The translations under genes and the position numbers were made by a program. The notes below the pieces were generated by a model. The model did not search any database. It saw only the letters and a list, made by a program, of their open reading frames with translations, and had not been told where the DNA came from. Of a stretch of 64,000 nt of DNA, positions 52,737-61,717 are shown in pieces; within the stretch, counting starts at the first letter, position 1; every line of letters begins with the position of its first letter. This DNA is from CAVTWH01 sp963738365 (lineage in GTDB: Bacteria > Actinomycetota > Actinomycetes > Mycobacteriales > Micromonosporaceae), in assembly GCA_963738365.1 (NCBI GenBank), contig CAVTWH010000006.1, positions 62,001 through 126,000 on the forward strand, in the 5' to 3' direction.

Positions 52737-54362
52737 CTAGTTGCGCTCCAGCGAGAGCACGTCGACGTTGGCGAACAGGTCAACGTTGACGGTCTTGATG
52801 TTGGGCGACGAACCGTAGATGTTCTGCTTGAACCACATCGGGATGACCGGCAGGTCCTTGGCGACCATGTCCTCGGCCTTCTGGTACTCGGTGATGGCCT
52901 TGGACTCGTCGGTGGTCTGGTCAGCCTTCTGCATCTGCTGGTCGAGCGCCGGGTTGGTGTACCCGGAGTCGTTCGACGAGGCGTTGGTGACGAACAGCGG
53001 CGTGAGGTAGTCCTCGATCGACGGGTAGTCGAACGCCCAGGCGCCCCGCAGCGGAGCGTTCAGGGTGTGCGCACGGGCCTGCTTGCGCAGGTCGGCGAAT
53101 TGCGCCACCGGCTGGCCGGTGCAGGTCACACCGAGGTTCTTGCTGACCTGGTTGCAGACCGCGTCCACCCACTCCTTGTGGCCGCCGTCGGCGTTGTAGT
53201 ACAGGTCGACCTTGTTGCCGGGCAGCCCACCCGCCTGGGTGTAGAGCTGCTTGGCGGCGGTCGGGTCGAACTTGCAGGCGTCGCCGCAGGTGTTGTCCCG
53301 GGCGCCCTGCACGATCGGCGAGACGAAGCTGGCGGCCGGCGTGTACGCGCCCTGGAAGATCTTGTCCACGATCTCCTGGCGGTTGATGGCCTTGGAGATC
53401 GCCTTGCGGATGTCCGGCTTCTGGTAGGCCGGGTCGTACATCGGCAGGCTGATGAAGCCGAAGTAGGACGACGGGCTCTTCTGCAGCCGGTCACCCAGGT
53501 CGGTGCCGGCGCTGGCCAGCTTGTCCGACGGGATCGTCGGCTGGACGTCCAGGTTGCCAGCGATCAGGTCGTTGTACATGGTGTCCTGGTCCTGGTAGAT
53601 CTTGAAGTCGATCTCCTGGACGTTGGGCTTGTCGAGCTTGTAGTCGTCGTAGCGGACGACGTTGATGCTCTGGTTGTGGTTCCACGAGCCGCTCATCTTG
53701 AACGGGCCGTTGCCCACGGGGGCGTCCTCGTAGGTCTTCGACAGCGTGCCGTCGGCGTTGAACGCCACGTCCGGCAGCGGGTTGAAGACGGTGTAGCCCA
53801 GCACCTTCTCGAACTCGACGAACGGGTCCGTCAGGGTGATCTGGATGGTCTGGTCGTCGATCTTCTTGACGCCGGACAGCTCCTTGGCCTTCGGCTCGGC
53901 CTTGCCGTCCGGGGACTGCATGTCGTCGTAGCCGGCGATCCGGGTGAAGAACGGGTCGGCGCCGATCTGCGCGTTCGGGCCGTAGGCGGTGTAGTTCCAC
54001 GACTTGAGGTAGCTGTCGGCGGTGACCTTCTGGCCGTTGTGGAAGGTCATGCCGTCCTTCAGCTTGACCGTCCAGACCTTCTTGTCGTCGCTGCTGATCG
54101 ACTCGGCCGCGCCCTGGGAGTAGTCCGACGACCCGTCGTCCTTGAACCGCAGCAGCGGGGTGAACAGCGCGGCGTCCACCTGGGAGCCGTTGCTCTCCAC
54201 CGTGTTGCCCGGGAGCAGGTGCTCGGGTTCGGTGATACCAATCGTCGCGGTACCACCGCCAGTGGAGTTGTTGCTCCCCGAGTTGCCACTGCCGCAGGCG
54301 CTCACGCCGACAGCCACAGCGACCGGGAGGGCGACCCAGGCGGCGAGCCTGCGAACGTTCAT
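52737..54362 (-). CDS. Oligopeptide-binding lipoprotein (SBP family 5)
   Basis: 541 residues; ATG 54362 is preferred because GGAGAGG lies six bases upstream and the lipoprotein signal then starts directly (VRRLAAWVALPVAVAVGVSA-C). The SBP_bac_5 blocks are clear: LTPLLRFKDDG, KVWTVKLKDGMTFHNGQKVT, PSDKLASAGT, RKAISKAINRQEIVDKIFQG and GAWAFDYPSIEDYLTPLF. Residues YQKPDIRKAIS mark the hinge. It captures peptides outside the membrane for the OppBCDF-type transporter downstream. Confidence 0.95.
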   Translation of the reverse strand: MNVRRLAAWVALPVAVAVGVSACGSGNSGSNNSTGGGTATIGITEPEHLLPGNTVESNGSQVDAALFTPLLRFKDDGSSDYSQGAAESISSDDKKVWTVKLKDGMTFHNGQKVTADSYLKSWNYTAYGPNAQIGADPFFTRIAGYDDMQSPDGKAEPKAKELSGVKKIDDQTIQITLTDPFVEFEKVLGYTVFNPLPDVAFNADGTLSKTYEDAPVGNGPFKMSGSWNHNQSINVVRYDDYKLDKPNVQEIDFKIYQDQDTMYNDLIAGNLDVQPTIPSDKLASAGTDLGDRLQKSPSSYFGFISLPMYDPAYQKPDIRKAISKAINRQEIVDKIFQGAYTPAASFVSPIVQGARDNTCGDACKFDPTAAKQLYTQAGGLPGNKVDLYYNADGGHKEWVDAVCNQVSKNLGVTCTGQPVAQFADLRKQARAHTLNAPLRGAWAFDYPSIEDYLTPLFVTNASSNDSGYTNPALDQQMQKADQTTDESKAITEYQKAEDMVAKDLPVIPMWFKQNIYGSSPNIKTVNVDLFANVDVLSLERN

Positions 54363-54955
54363 GTGCCTCTCCAATCTCGTCACACAGCGCTACGGCACCC
54401 GATCGGGGTCACGCTGCGCAGTGTCGGATCACAGTAGATCGCTGTCGTGCGTACACCCCAATCACAGCCTCCTCCACGGCCCTCCGGAGCGGCCGTAAGG
54501 ATTGGCGAACGGCGGCGTTCTGTGCTAGTTGATCCCTGCCCGCTCGCGGACAATACGGAAATTATCGAACACTACACCCGGTCTGGCACGGTATCCCGCG
54601 AGATTGCCTCGGCGGACGGCGTGGCGGCCAAATGTCCGCTATGTTCTCTCACATAATGGAATGGCATCTCTGTCAATAACTTTGCGTGATGAACTTAACC
54701 TAACCCAAAGTATGGGTGAGTGATCTTCGCATTTTATGGACAGCGACCTACATCGATGTGTCACCCGGCCGGCGGCGGTGCGGGCCGGTGTGCGCCTCTG
54801 CCAATGGAGACCGCCACGTCGAGCAAGCGGTTGCACGTCGTAGCGTCCGGATCACCATCCGCTACGCCGAATGAACGCGATCGAGTGGTGGACGGCCTGC
54901 CCGACGCCGACCGGGGTCTGCGGGTGGGAACCGGGGCGGACAACCGCCCGCACGG
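54363..54955. other. Long intergenic region, AT-richer, no gene seen
   Basis: 593 bases upstream of the binding-protein gene and downstream of the beta-propeller gene. It is clearly less GC-rich around 54640-54740 (TTAACCTAACCCAAAGTATG). On the minus strand TTGACA (54676-54671) with TTATGT 14 bases later is a weak promoter candidate. A palindrome ACATCGATGT at 54750-54759 is the same as one upstream of the CBM2-like gene. Short open frames here show no ribosome site or domain. Confidence 0.5.
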
Positions 54956-56851
54956 TCAGCCGACGGCGGTCAGGGCCAGCTGGGTGTCCCGCTGCTCGGC
55001 CAGGACCAGGACGCCGGAGCCGACCGCCAGCGTCACCGGGCGCTGGCCGCAGAGGGTACGGCCGTCGCTGCCCGGGCGGCAGCTGGACAGGTCGGCCGGC
55101 AGCACCGTGCTCGCCGTCAACTGGCCGGTGCCCAGGTTGAGCGCCACCACGCCCAGCGGGCCGCCGTCGCCGTTGACCCGGCCGTCGTCCGGCGCCGCGC
55201 GCCAGGCCAGGTAGGCGGTGCCCCCGGTCACCCGACCGGCGACCGGGTGGAAACCGGCCATCGGGCGCAGCGACGTCGACCAGTGCACTTTTCCGCTGGC
55301 CAGGTCGACGCCGACCGCCGCGCCGTCCAGGTAGACCGCGGTGGAGGCGCCGGCGACCAGCAGGGTCCCGGGCACCCGGAACTCCGGCCCGGCCGTGCCG
55401 GTCGCCGGATCCAGCAGCGAACCGCTGCGCGGCACGTCGGCCACCACCGGGCCGTCCCCGGTCGCCTGGGGTCGCTCGCCGTACTCGACCAGGACGCCGG
55501 TACCGGCGCCGGTCAGCGCCAGCGGCTCCGTCGCGGTGTACCCGGCCGGGTACGGCGGCTGCCAGCGCCAGCGCTGCGCCCCGTCCCGGGCGGCCACGCC
55601 GACCACCGCGTCCGAGCCGGCGCAGCGCAGCCCCACGGCCAGCACGTCACCCGCCCCGGCCAGGCCGGTGACCGTACAGCCGTCGGGGAGCCGGGGCGCC
55701 CGGCGGCCGGCGCCCGGCGAGCCGGCGTCCACCAGGCGGGCCGGATGGCCGGCGTCCAGCTCGACGGCGGCCACGCCGTCCGGCAGCGCGGCCAGCGTGC
55801 CGGCGCTCCACGGGTCGGCGGCCGGCGCGTTGAGCTGGCGTGCCCAGTGCTGGCGGCCGGTACCGGCGTCCAGGCTGACCGCCAGCACGCCCCGGCCCTG
55901 GGCGTAGAAGAGCAGCACGGAGCGGCCGTCGGCGGTGCCGGCCGCGTTCACCGGGCGCAGGTCGGAGCGCAGGTAGTGCCAGCGCTCCCGGCCGCTGGCC
56001 GGGTCCAGCCCGCGCACCCCGTGGCTGTCCCGGATGACCAGCGCGCCGCCGACCAGGCCGACCAGCTGGTCGGCGCTGACCGTGCGCTGCCAGCGCCGCT
56101 GCGCCAGGCTCTCCGGGCCGCGCAGCGGGCTGGGCGCCACGGCGGCCGCCGGGTCGGCGTCCACGAAGCGCTCCTGGGTGAACCACAGCTGCCCGGCCCA
56201 GGCGGCGTTGCCGACCAGCAGCGCGGTGCCCGCGAGCACGATCCAGCCGGGTACCCGGGCGATGCCGGCCCGGTCGGCCGGGCGTAGCGGCGGGCCGCCG
56301 GCCAGCCAGCCGGCGGCCAGCGCCAGCGCGCCGAGGACGGTGAGCGGGCCGCCCGCGCCGTACCCCTGGACCGGTCTGATCGTGACGAGCTGCAGCACCG
56401 CGAAGGCCGCCACCGCGAGGGCGCCCAGCGCGGCCACCCGCCGTGCGGCCGGCGCCAGCCGCACCGCCACCCGACCCACCGGCGCTGCCGGCTGCCCTGC
56501 CGGCCCCACCGGCGCTGCCGGCTGCCCTGCCGGCCCCACCGGCGCTGCCGGCTGCCCTGCCGGCCCCACCGGCGCTGCCGGCTGCCCTGCCGGCCCCACC
56601 GGCGCTGCCGGCTGCCGCCTGGCGGCGCTCACGGCCGCGGCCAGCAGGCTCAGGCCCGGGCCCAGGACGGCGCAGGCCGCGCGCAGCCCGACCGGCGGCC
56701 AGTGCCCGCCGGCCGGGTCGAAGCGGCTCCACGGCAGGACGAAGCCGGCCACCACGCCGGCGACCCCGAGCAGCACCAGGGCCCCGGCCGCGACCCGGGT
56801 CAGCGGTCGGGCCCAGGCGAGAGTGCCCTGCTGGGCGGGCGGGTTGGCCAT
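54956..56851 (-). CDS. Membrane-anchored PQQ-like beta-propeller protein with in-frame repeat
   Basis: 631 residues. Two N-terminal helices (AAGALVLLGVAGVVAGFVLP, GLRAACAVLGPGLSLLAAAV), then a (AG)QPAAPVGP-type repeat of five 10-residue units (bases 56477-56616), more helices to residue 215 (AAFAVLQLVTIRPVQGYG, GWIVLAGTALLVGNAAWAGQ), then an extracytoplasmic beta-propeller of PQQ-like repeats (VRGLDPASGRERWHYLR, AVSLDAGTGRQHWARQL, VGVAARDGAQRWRWQPP, GVDLASGKVHWSTSL). No catalytic motif. ATG 56851 has CGGAGTGACGC upstream. It may be a scaffold or sensor; function unknown. Confidence 0.85.
   Translation of the reverse strand: MANPPAQQGTLAWARPLTRVAAGALVLLGVAGVVAGFVLPWSRFDPAGGHWPPVGLRAACAVLGPGLSLLAAAVSAARRQPAAPVGPAGQPAAPVGPAGQPAAPVGPAGQPAAPVGPAGQPAAPVGRVAVRLAPAARRVAALGALAVAAFAVLQLVTIRPVQGYGAGGPLTVLGALALAAGWLAGGPPLRPADRAGIARVPGWIVLAGTALLVGNAAWAGQLWFTQERFVDADPAAAVAPSPLRGPESLAQRRWQRTVSADQLVGLVGGALVIRDSHGVRGLDPASGRERWHYLRSDLRPVNAAGTADGRSVLLFYAQGRGVLAVSLDAGTGRQHWARQLNAPAADPWSAGTLAALPDGVAAVELDAGHPARLVDAGSPGAGRRAPRLPDGCTVTGLAGAGDVLAVGLRCAGSDAVVGVAARDGAQRWRWQPPYPAGYTATEPLALTGAGTGVLVEYGERPQATGDGPVVADVPRSGSLLDPATGTAGPEFRVPGTLLVAGASTAVYLDGAAVGVDLASGKVHWSTSLRPMAGFHPVAGRVTGGTAYLAWRAAPDDGRVNGDGGPLGVVALNLGTGQLTASTVLPADLSSCRPGSDGRTLCGQRPVTLAVGSGVLVLAEQRDTQLALTAVG
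56477..56616. repeat. Tandem 30-bp repeat, about five copies
   Basis: GGCGCTGCCG recurs at 56481, 56511, 56541, 56571 and 56601, with identical flanks in the first four. The 30-base period keeps the reading frame of the beta-propeller protein, giving the QPAAPVGPAG repeats between its helices. Confidence 0.92.
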
Positions 56852-56975
56852 GCGTCACTCCGAGGGGGTCGCGGGCGGTGCGGTGTGCCACACAGCATGC
56901 CCCGCGCGGGCCGGCAGGGACACTCCGCGTTATGTTTCGGAACGTCGCATTCCCGAGCTGGAAAGACGTGCATCC

Positions 56976-57926
56976 ATGGGTAAGAAGGTCACCGTCGTCG
57001 GCGCCGGCTTCTACGGCTCCACGACCGCGCAGCGCCTGGCCGAGTACGACGTCTTCGACACCGTCGTACTGACCGACATCATCGAGGGACGGCCGGCGGG
57101 GCTCGCCCTGGACCTCAACCAGTCTCGCGCCATCGAGGGCTTCGAGACGCGCGTCGTCGGCGTCACCACCGGGCCGAACGGCGAGGGGTACGAGGCGATC
57201 GAGGGCTCCGACGTCGTCGTGATCACCGCCGGCCTGGCCCGCAAGCCCGGGATGAGCCGGATGGACCTGCTGGAGGTCAATGCCAAGATCGTGCGTGGCG
57301 TCGCCGAGCAGGTCGCCAAGTACGCGCCCAATGCCGTCATCGTGGTGGTCTCCAACCCGCTGGACGAGATGACCGCGCTCACCCAGGCCGCTTCGGCGTT
57401 CCCGAAGAACCGGGTGCTCGGCCAGGCCGGCGTGCTGGACACCGCCCGGTTCACCAACTCCGTCGCGGAGAAGCTGAACGTGCCGGTCAAGTCGGTGAAG
57501 ACGCTGACTCTCGGCTCGCACGGCGACACCATGGTGCCGGTCCCGTCACAGTGCACTGTGGACGGTCGCCCGCTCACTGAGCTGCTCTCCGCCGAGGAGA
57601 TCGAGGAGCTGGTGGTGCGTACCCGCAACGGCGGCGCCGAGGTGGTCGCGCTGCTCAAGACCGGCTCGGCCTACTACGCCCCGTCGGCCGCCGCCGCCCG
57701 GATGGCCCGGGCCATCGCCGAGGACTCCGGCGAGATCTGGCCGGTCTGCGCCTGGGTCGACGGCGAGTACGGCATCTCCGGCGTGTACCTCGGCGTGCTG
57801 GCCGAGCTGGGCGCCGAGGGCGTGCGCAGCGTGATCGAGACCCCGCTCACCGACACCGAACTGGCCTCGCTCAAGGAGGCCGCCGAGGCGGTCCGCGCCA
57901 AGCAGGCCGACGTCGCCAACCTCTGA
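56976..57926 (+). CDS. mdh: Malate dehydrogenase, LDH-like family
   Basis: 316 residues. NAD-binding VTVVGAGFYGSTTAQRLAEY with Asp (TDIIEG) ending the second strand, substrate Arg in GLARKPGMSR, NPLD, and the catalytic His in LGSHGDTMVPVPS. The LDH-like MDH group oxidises malate to oxaloacetate in the TCA cycle. The residue pattern (ARKPGMSRMDLL) favours malate over lactate. The ribosome site before ATG 56976 is weak (GGAAAG, 10 bases). icd follows 1 kb downstream, with ung between. Confidence 0.94.
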   Translation: MGKKVTVVGAGFYGSTTAQRLAEYDVFDTVVLTDIIEGRPAGLALDLNQSRAIEGFETRVVGVTTGPNGEGYEAIEGSDVVVITAGLARKPGMSRMDLLEVNAKIVRGVAEQVAKYAPNAVIVVVSNPLDEMTALTQAASAFPKNRVLGQAGVLDTARFTNSVAEKLNVPVKSVKTLTLGSHGDTMVPVPSQCTVDGRPLTELLSAEEIEELVVRTRNGGAEVVALLKTGSAYYAPSAAAARMARAIAEDSGEIWPVCAWVDGEYGISGVYLGVLAELGAEGVRSVIETPLTDTELASLKEAAEAVRAKQADVANL

Positions 57927-57936
57927 GCACGTCGCC

Positions 57937-57964
57937 GCCCCGGGCCGCCGCGCCGGCCCGGGGC
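57937..57964 (+). terminator. mdh terminator
   Basis: GCCCCGGGCCG (57937-57947) pairs with CGGCCCGGGGC (57954-57964), six-base loop, 11 bases after the stop. Confidence 0.85.
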
Positions 57965-57992
57965 GCGAACCCCGGACGTCGTACCCGATCTT

Positions 57993-57998
57993 TAGGCT
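57993..57998 (+). promoter_or_regulatory. -10 box for leaderless ung mRNA
   Basis: TAGGCT, seven bases before ATG 58006, with no ribosome site. Confidence 0.5.
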
Positions 57999-58005
57999 GG
58001 GCGCC

Positions 58006-58680
58006 ATGTCCACCGACCTGTTGGAGTCGCTGCCGGCCGACTGGCGCGACGCGATGAAGCCCTATCTCGACCCCGACCAGCTCGCCGCGCTCGGCGACTT
58101 CGTCGCCGCCGAGTACGCCGTACACGCCGTGTTCCCGCCGCTGCCCGAGGTCTTCGCGGCGTTCCGGCTGTGCCCGCTGGACCGGGCCCGGGTGCTGCTG
58201 CTCGGCCAGGACCCCTACCACAAGGCGGGGCAGGCGCACGGGTTGAGTTTCAGCGTGCCGGCCGGCGTCAGCGTGCCGCCGTCGCTGCGCCAGGTGTACA
58301 AGGAGATGGGCGCCGACCTGGGTGTCGAGCGCCCCACGGACGGCGACCTGACCCGCTGGGCGCGGCAGGGGGTGCTGCTGCTCAACGCGGTACTCACCGT
58401 CCGGGCGGCCAGCCCCGCCTCGCACGCCGGCAAGGGCTGGGAGCACCTCACCGACGCGGCCATCGCAGCCCTCAACGACCGGCCGCAGCGGGTCGTCTTC
58501 CTGCTCTGGGGCGCCTACGCCCGGCGCAAGGCGACCCTGGTGACCGCCCCGCAGCACGTCGTGCTGGAGGCCGGTCACCCCAGCCCGATGAACCCGCGCG
58601 GCTTCCTCGGTTCGCGCCCGTTCTCGGCCGCCAACGCGGCGCTGGTGGAGTCCGGCCAGTCGCCGATCGACTGGACCTGA
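58006..58680 (+). CDS. ung: Uracil-DNA glycosylase, family 1
   Basis: 224 residues, normal length. The water-activating loop LLLGQDPYHKAGQAHGLSF holds the catalytic Asp, LLLNAVLTVR and VFLLWGAYARRKA are the uracil-binding blocks, and the minor-groove loop is EAGHPSPMNPRGFLGSRPF with the conserved His. It removes uracil from DNA at the start of base-excision repair. The mRNA is probably leaderless. Confidence 0.96.
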   Translation: MSTDLLESLPADWRDAMKPYLDPDQLAALGDFVAAEYAVHAVFPPLPEVFAAFRLCPLDRARVLLLGQDPYHKAGQAHGLSFSVPAGVSVPPSLRQVYKEMGADLGVERPTDGDLTRWARQGVLLLNAVLTVRAASPASHAGKGWEHLTDAAIAALNDRPQRVVFLLWGAYARRKATLVTAPQHVVLEAGHPSPMNPRGFLGSRPFSAANAALVESGQSPIDWT

Positions 58681-58840
58681 CGGCGCCGTCCGTCTCCGGA
58701 TGGCGATCGGACGCACCAGCGCAGGCGCGGGCGGCGGCATCCCGGGCGGTGGTGCATGTCGGCCGCCGCCGTCGGGTCTGCCGTCCGGGCTCGCCGTACC
58801 CGGCCGTCGGCGCCGCGTGTAAGGTGGCACCCGGACGTTG

Positions 58841-58856
58841 CAGTACGCTCGTACTG
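58841..58856. promoter_or_regulatory. AcnR-like inverted repeat upstream of icd
   Basis: CAGTACGCTCGTACTG is a perfect 7+7 inverted repeat with a 2-base centre, 36 bases before the icd ATG. From memory, the published operator of the TetR-type repressor AcnR in Corynebacterium glutamicum is CAGAACGCTTGTACTG; 14 of 16 bases agree. TACTGT (58852-58857) could be an overlapping -10 box. The repressor gene is not in the window. Confidence 0.65.
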
Positions 58857-58892
58857 TTTGCCACCGCGTGACGCGAAGGGAGCGGCGGGAAC

Positions 58893-60110
58893 ATGGCGAA
58901 GATCAAGGTGGAGAAGCCGGTCGTCGAGCTCGACGGCGACGAGATGACCCGGATCATCTGGAAGCAGATCCGCGAGCAGTTGATCCTGCCCTACCTCGAC
59001 GTCGAGTTGGACTACTACGACCTCGGCATCGAGCACCGCGACGCGACCGACGACCAGGTCACCGTCGACTCGGCCAACGCCATCAAGCGGCACGGGGTGG
59101 GCGTCAAGTGCGCCACCATCACCCCGGACGAGGCCCGGGTGCAGGAGTTCGGCCTGAAGAAGATGTGGCGCTCGCCGAACGGCACCATCCGCAACATCCT
59201 CGGCGGCGTGGTCTTCCGCGAGCCGATCATCATGGCCAACGTGCCCCGGCTGGTCCCCGGCTGGACCAAGCCCATCGTCATCGGCCGCCACGCCCACGGC
59301 GACCAGTACAAGGCGACCGACTTCGTGGTACCCGGCCCCGGCACGGTGACCATCACCTACACCCCGACCGACGGTAGCGAGCCGGTGCAGCTGGAGGTGG
59401 CGAAGTTCGCCGGTGGCGGCGTCGCCATGGGCATGTACAACTTCGACGACTCGATCCGCGACTTCGCCCGCGCCTCGCTGCGCTACGGTCTCGACCGCGG
59501 GTACCCGGTCTACCTGTCCACCAAGAACACCATCCTCAAGGCCTACGACGGCCGCTTCAAGGACCTCTTCGCCGAGGTCTTCGCCACCGAGTTCCAGGCC
59601 GACTTCGAAGCCGCCGGCATCACCTACGAGCACCGGCTCATCGACGACATGGTGGCCGCCGCGCTGAAGTGGGAGGGCGGCTTCGTCTGGGCCTGCAAGA
59701 ACTACGACGGTGACGTGCAGTCCGACACGGTGGCGCAGGGCTTCGGCTCGCTGGGCCTGATGACCTCGGTGCTGATGACCCCGGACGGCGCCACCGTCGA
59801 GGCGGAGGCCGCGCACGGCACCGTCACCCGGCACTACCGGCAGTGGCAGAAGGGTCAGAAGACCTCCACCAACCCGATCGCCTCGATCTTCGCCTGGACC
59901 CGGGGCCTGGCGCACCGGGGCAAGCTGGACGGCACCCCGGCGGTCACCGAGTTCGCCGGCCAGCTGGAGCGGGTGTGCGTGGAGACCGTCGAGGGCGGCC
60001 AGATGACCAAGGACCTGGCGCTGCTCATCGCGCCGGACGCGCCCTGGCTGTCGACCGACGAGTTCATGAATGCCCTGGACGCCAACCTGGCCCGCAAGCT
60101 CGCCTCCTGA
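58893..60110 (+). CDS. icd: NADP-dependent isocitrate dehydrogenase, dimeric (eukaryote-like) type
   Basis: 405 residues; ATG 58893, upstream GA-rich AAGGGAGCGGCGGGAAC. Substrate site WRSPNGTIRNILGGVVFREP (Ser/Asn/Arg contacts), KPIVIGRHAHGDQYKATDFV, catalytic Tyr in GMYNFDDSIRDFA, YLSTKNTILKAYDGRFKDLF (catalytic Lys), metal Asp in RLIDDMVAAALK, and EAAHGTVTRHYR for NADP. This homodimeric subtype differs from the monomeric IDH of many actinobacteria. It makes 2-oxoglutarate and NADPH. The upstream AcnR-like palindrome suggests it is controlled with aconitase. Confidence 0.95.
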   Translation: MAKIKVEKPVVELDGDEMTRIIWKQIREQLILPYLDVELDYYDLGIEHRDATDDQVTVDSANAIKRHGVGVKCATITPDEARVQEFGLKKMWRSPNGTIRNILGGVVFREPIIMANVPRLVPGWTKPIVIGRHAHGDQYKATDFVVPGPGTVTITYTPTDGSEPVQLEVAKFAGGGVAMGMYNFDDSIRDFARASLRYGLDRGYPVYLSTKNTILKAYDGRFKDLFAEVFATEFQADFEAAGITYEHRLIDDMVAAALKWEGGFVWACKNYDGDVQSDTVAQGFGSLGLMTSVLMTPDGATVEAEAAHGTVTRHYRQWQKGQKTSTNPIASIFAWTRGLAHRGKLDGTPAVTEFAGQLERVCVETVEGGQMTKDLALLIAPDAPWLSTDEFMNALDANLARKLAS

Positions 60111-60499
60111 ACCGCCCCTGCGGAGCCATCCGCGCGGCCCGGAGCTGTTGGACATCCCAGCGGCCCCGGGCCGCGCTGCGTCCAGGCCCGGCCGCACGCC
60201 GTCCCGACCGTGGACAGCACCGCCCGGCAGGCGGAGTGTGCCAATAACGCCTAAATGAGCAGGGACCGTGCGATATGTCCGTCACTGCCCCCCGGCGAGC
60301 TTCGTTTCTCCTGGTGAGAGCGGTGCCAGCCGTGATCACGTGTGATGGCTCCCAGCGTGCCGTCCCTTCCCTCGCGGCGGGTCCGGAAAGTCCGGGCCCG
60401 CCGCGCCTCCCCTCCCCTGCACCGCACCCGGCCGCTTGCTTCCCGCCGCACTGGCGCACCGCGCCGTCGAGCCGGGCGGCGCGGGCGCCGTCGGGGAGG
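60111..60499. other. Intergenic region, no gene seen
   Basis: 389 bases between convergent icd and the S51-like gene. AT-richer patch at 60236-60260 (TGTGCCAATAACGCCTAAAT). No strong terminator hairpin is evident close to the icd stop. Short frames here lack ribosome sites. Confidence 0.5.
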
Positions 60500-61717
60500 T
60501 CAGCGCAGGTGCCAGCGGGCGCCGTCGGGGGTGTCGCGTACCTCCACGCCGGCGGCGTCGAGCCGGTCGCGGATCCAGTCCGAGGTGGCGAAGTCCCGGC
60601 TGCCCCGGGCCCGGGAACGCAGCTCCAGCAGCGCCTCCACGAACGGGCCGGCGCCCACCGAGGCGAGCTGCCCGAGGCGTACCACCATCCGGCGCAGGGT
60701 GGCCCGCGCCTGCTCGCCTTCGGGCGAGGTGAGCGTGTCCGCCGACCAGTCCAGCAACACCTGCTCCAGGTCGAGGACGGCCGCCACGCAGCCGTCGATG
60801 TCCTGGGCGTCGGCCGCCGCCGTGAACGCCGCCTCCAGGCGCTGCGCCGCCCCGGCCAGCGAGTCGCCGGCCGGATCCGGATCAGGCTCCACAGTGGACG
60901 GACCGGTCACCGCGACCGGAGCCGGCCCGCCGGACTGCCCGCTGGCCAGCTCGGCGAAGCTGAGCACGCTGCCGGTCGGGTACACGCTGCTGCGGCCGTG
61001 CCGGCGGACGGTCAGCCCGCCGTTGCCGATCACCGTGGCGCTGCGGGCGTCCAGGTCCAGCACGACGCCGGTGTGCTCGTCCACGCCCAGGATGAACGCC
61101 TCACCGGGCAGCTCGGCCTCCAGCGCGGCCAGCCGGCGCTCACCCAGGTAGCAGAAGCGGGTGTCGTGGTGGCCGCCCTCGGCGTTGTCGTAGTGCGGGA
61201 TCACCACCGCGGGCAGGCCGGTGGCGCGCCGGACCAGATCCAGGCCGGGCGTCCAGGCTGGGGTGGAGCCGGCCTTGTAGATCTCGTACACCGGAACCGT
61301 GTGGGAGCCGAGGGTGAGCGCGGCGGCGCTGGCGAAGACCACCGCCCCGCCGCTGGACAGCTTGTCCCGCAACAGCTCCGGGATCGGGCTGTCGCGCCAC
61401 TGGCGGAGCGCGTAGGTGGGGCTGCCGGGGCCGGCGAAGACCCAGCAGGCCGCCTGGATCGCGGCGAGCGCCCGCTCGCGCTCCAGGCCCGGCGGCGGGG
61501 CGTAGCGCCAGGAAGCCACCTCGACGGTCCGGCCCACGCTGGCGGCGAAATACCCCACCGCCTTGTGCGAGATGTCCTCCGCGTTCTCCTGGAAGCCGTA
61601 CGGCGTGTCGAGGATGACCGCCGGCCCGGGGCCCAGCCGCTCGAACAGTGCCCGGTGCGGCTTCACCATGGTCGGCGCGGTCTCGCCGCTGCCCATCACC
61701 ACCAGCAGTCGGGCCAT
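60500..61717 (-). CDS. Peptidase S51/GAT1-like protein fused to a cysteinyl-tRNA synthetase C-terminal segment
   Basis: 405 residues. Residues 1-265 form a class-I glutamine-amidotransferase-like (peptidase S51/cyanophycinase) fold: LLVVMGSGETAPTMVKPHRA, ILDTPYGFQENAEDISHKAV, WVFAGPGSPTYALRQWRDSP and VVFASAAALTLGSHTVPVYE, where the serine in ASAAA may be the nucleophile. A linker of about 40 residues follows. The last 90 residues end ARGSRDFATSDWIRDRLDAA, then GVEVRDTPDGARWHL, the C-terminal helix pair of cysteinyl-tRNA synthetases. No synthetase catalytic domain is present. ATG 61717 overlaps the upstream hydrolase stop (TGATG). Function unknown. Confidence 0.8.
   Translation of the reverse strand: MARLLVVMGSGETAPTMVKPHRALFERLGPGPAVILDTPYGFQENAEDISHKAVGYFAASVGRTVEVASWRYAPPPGLERERALAAIQAACWVFAGPGSPTYALRQWRDSPIPELLRDKLSSGGAVVFASAAALTLGSHTVPVYEIYKAGSTPAWTPGLDLVRRATGLPAVVIPHYDNAEGGHHDTRFCYLGERRLAALEAELPGEAFILGVDEHTGVVLDLDARSATVIGNGGLTVRRHGRSSVYPTGSVLSFAELASGQSGGPAPVAVTGPSTVEPDPDPAGDSLAGAAQRLEAAFTAAADAQDIDGCVAAVLDLEQVLLDWSADTLTSPEGEQARATLRRMVVRLGQLASVGAGPFVEALLELRSRARGSRDFATSDWIRDRLDAAGVEVRDTPDGARWHLR

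Noticed and set aside
51468..54437. A 989-codon open frame on the plus strand over the oligopeptide operon
   Set aside because: Shadow of the real minus-strand genes; Val/Asp/Leu-biased without any recognisable motif.
54690..54715. IdeR/DmdR iron box upstream of the oligopeptide-binding gene
   Set aside because: Only a half-site (TTAGGTTA on the minus strand) is present; the second half does not match the 19-base consensus.
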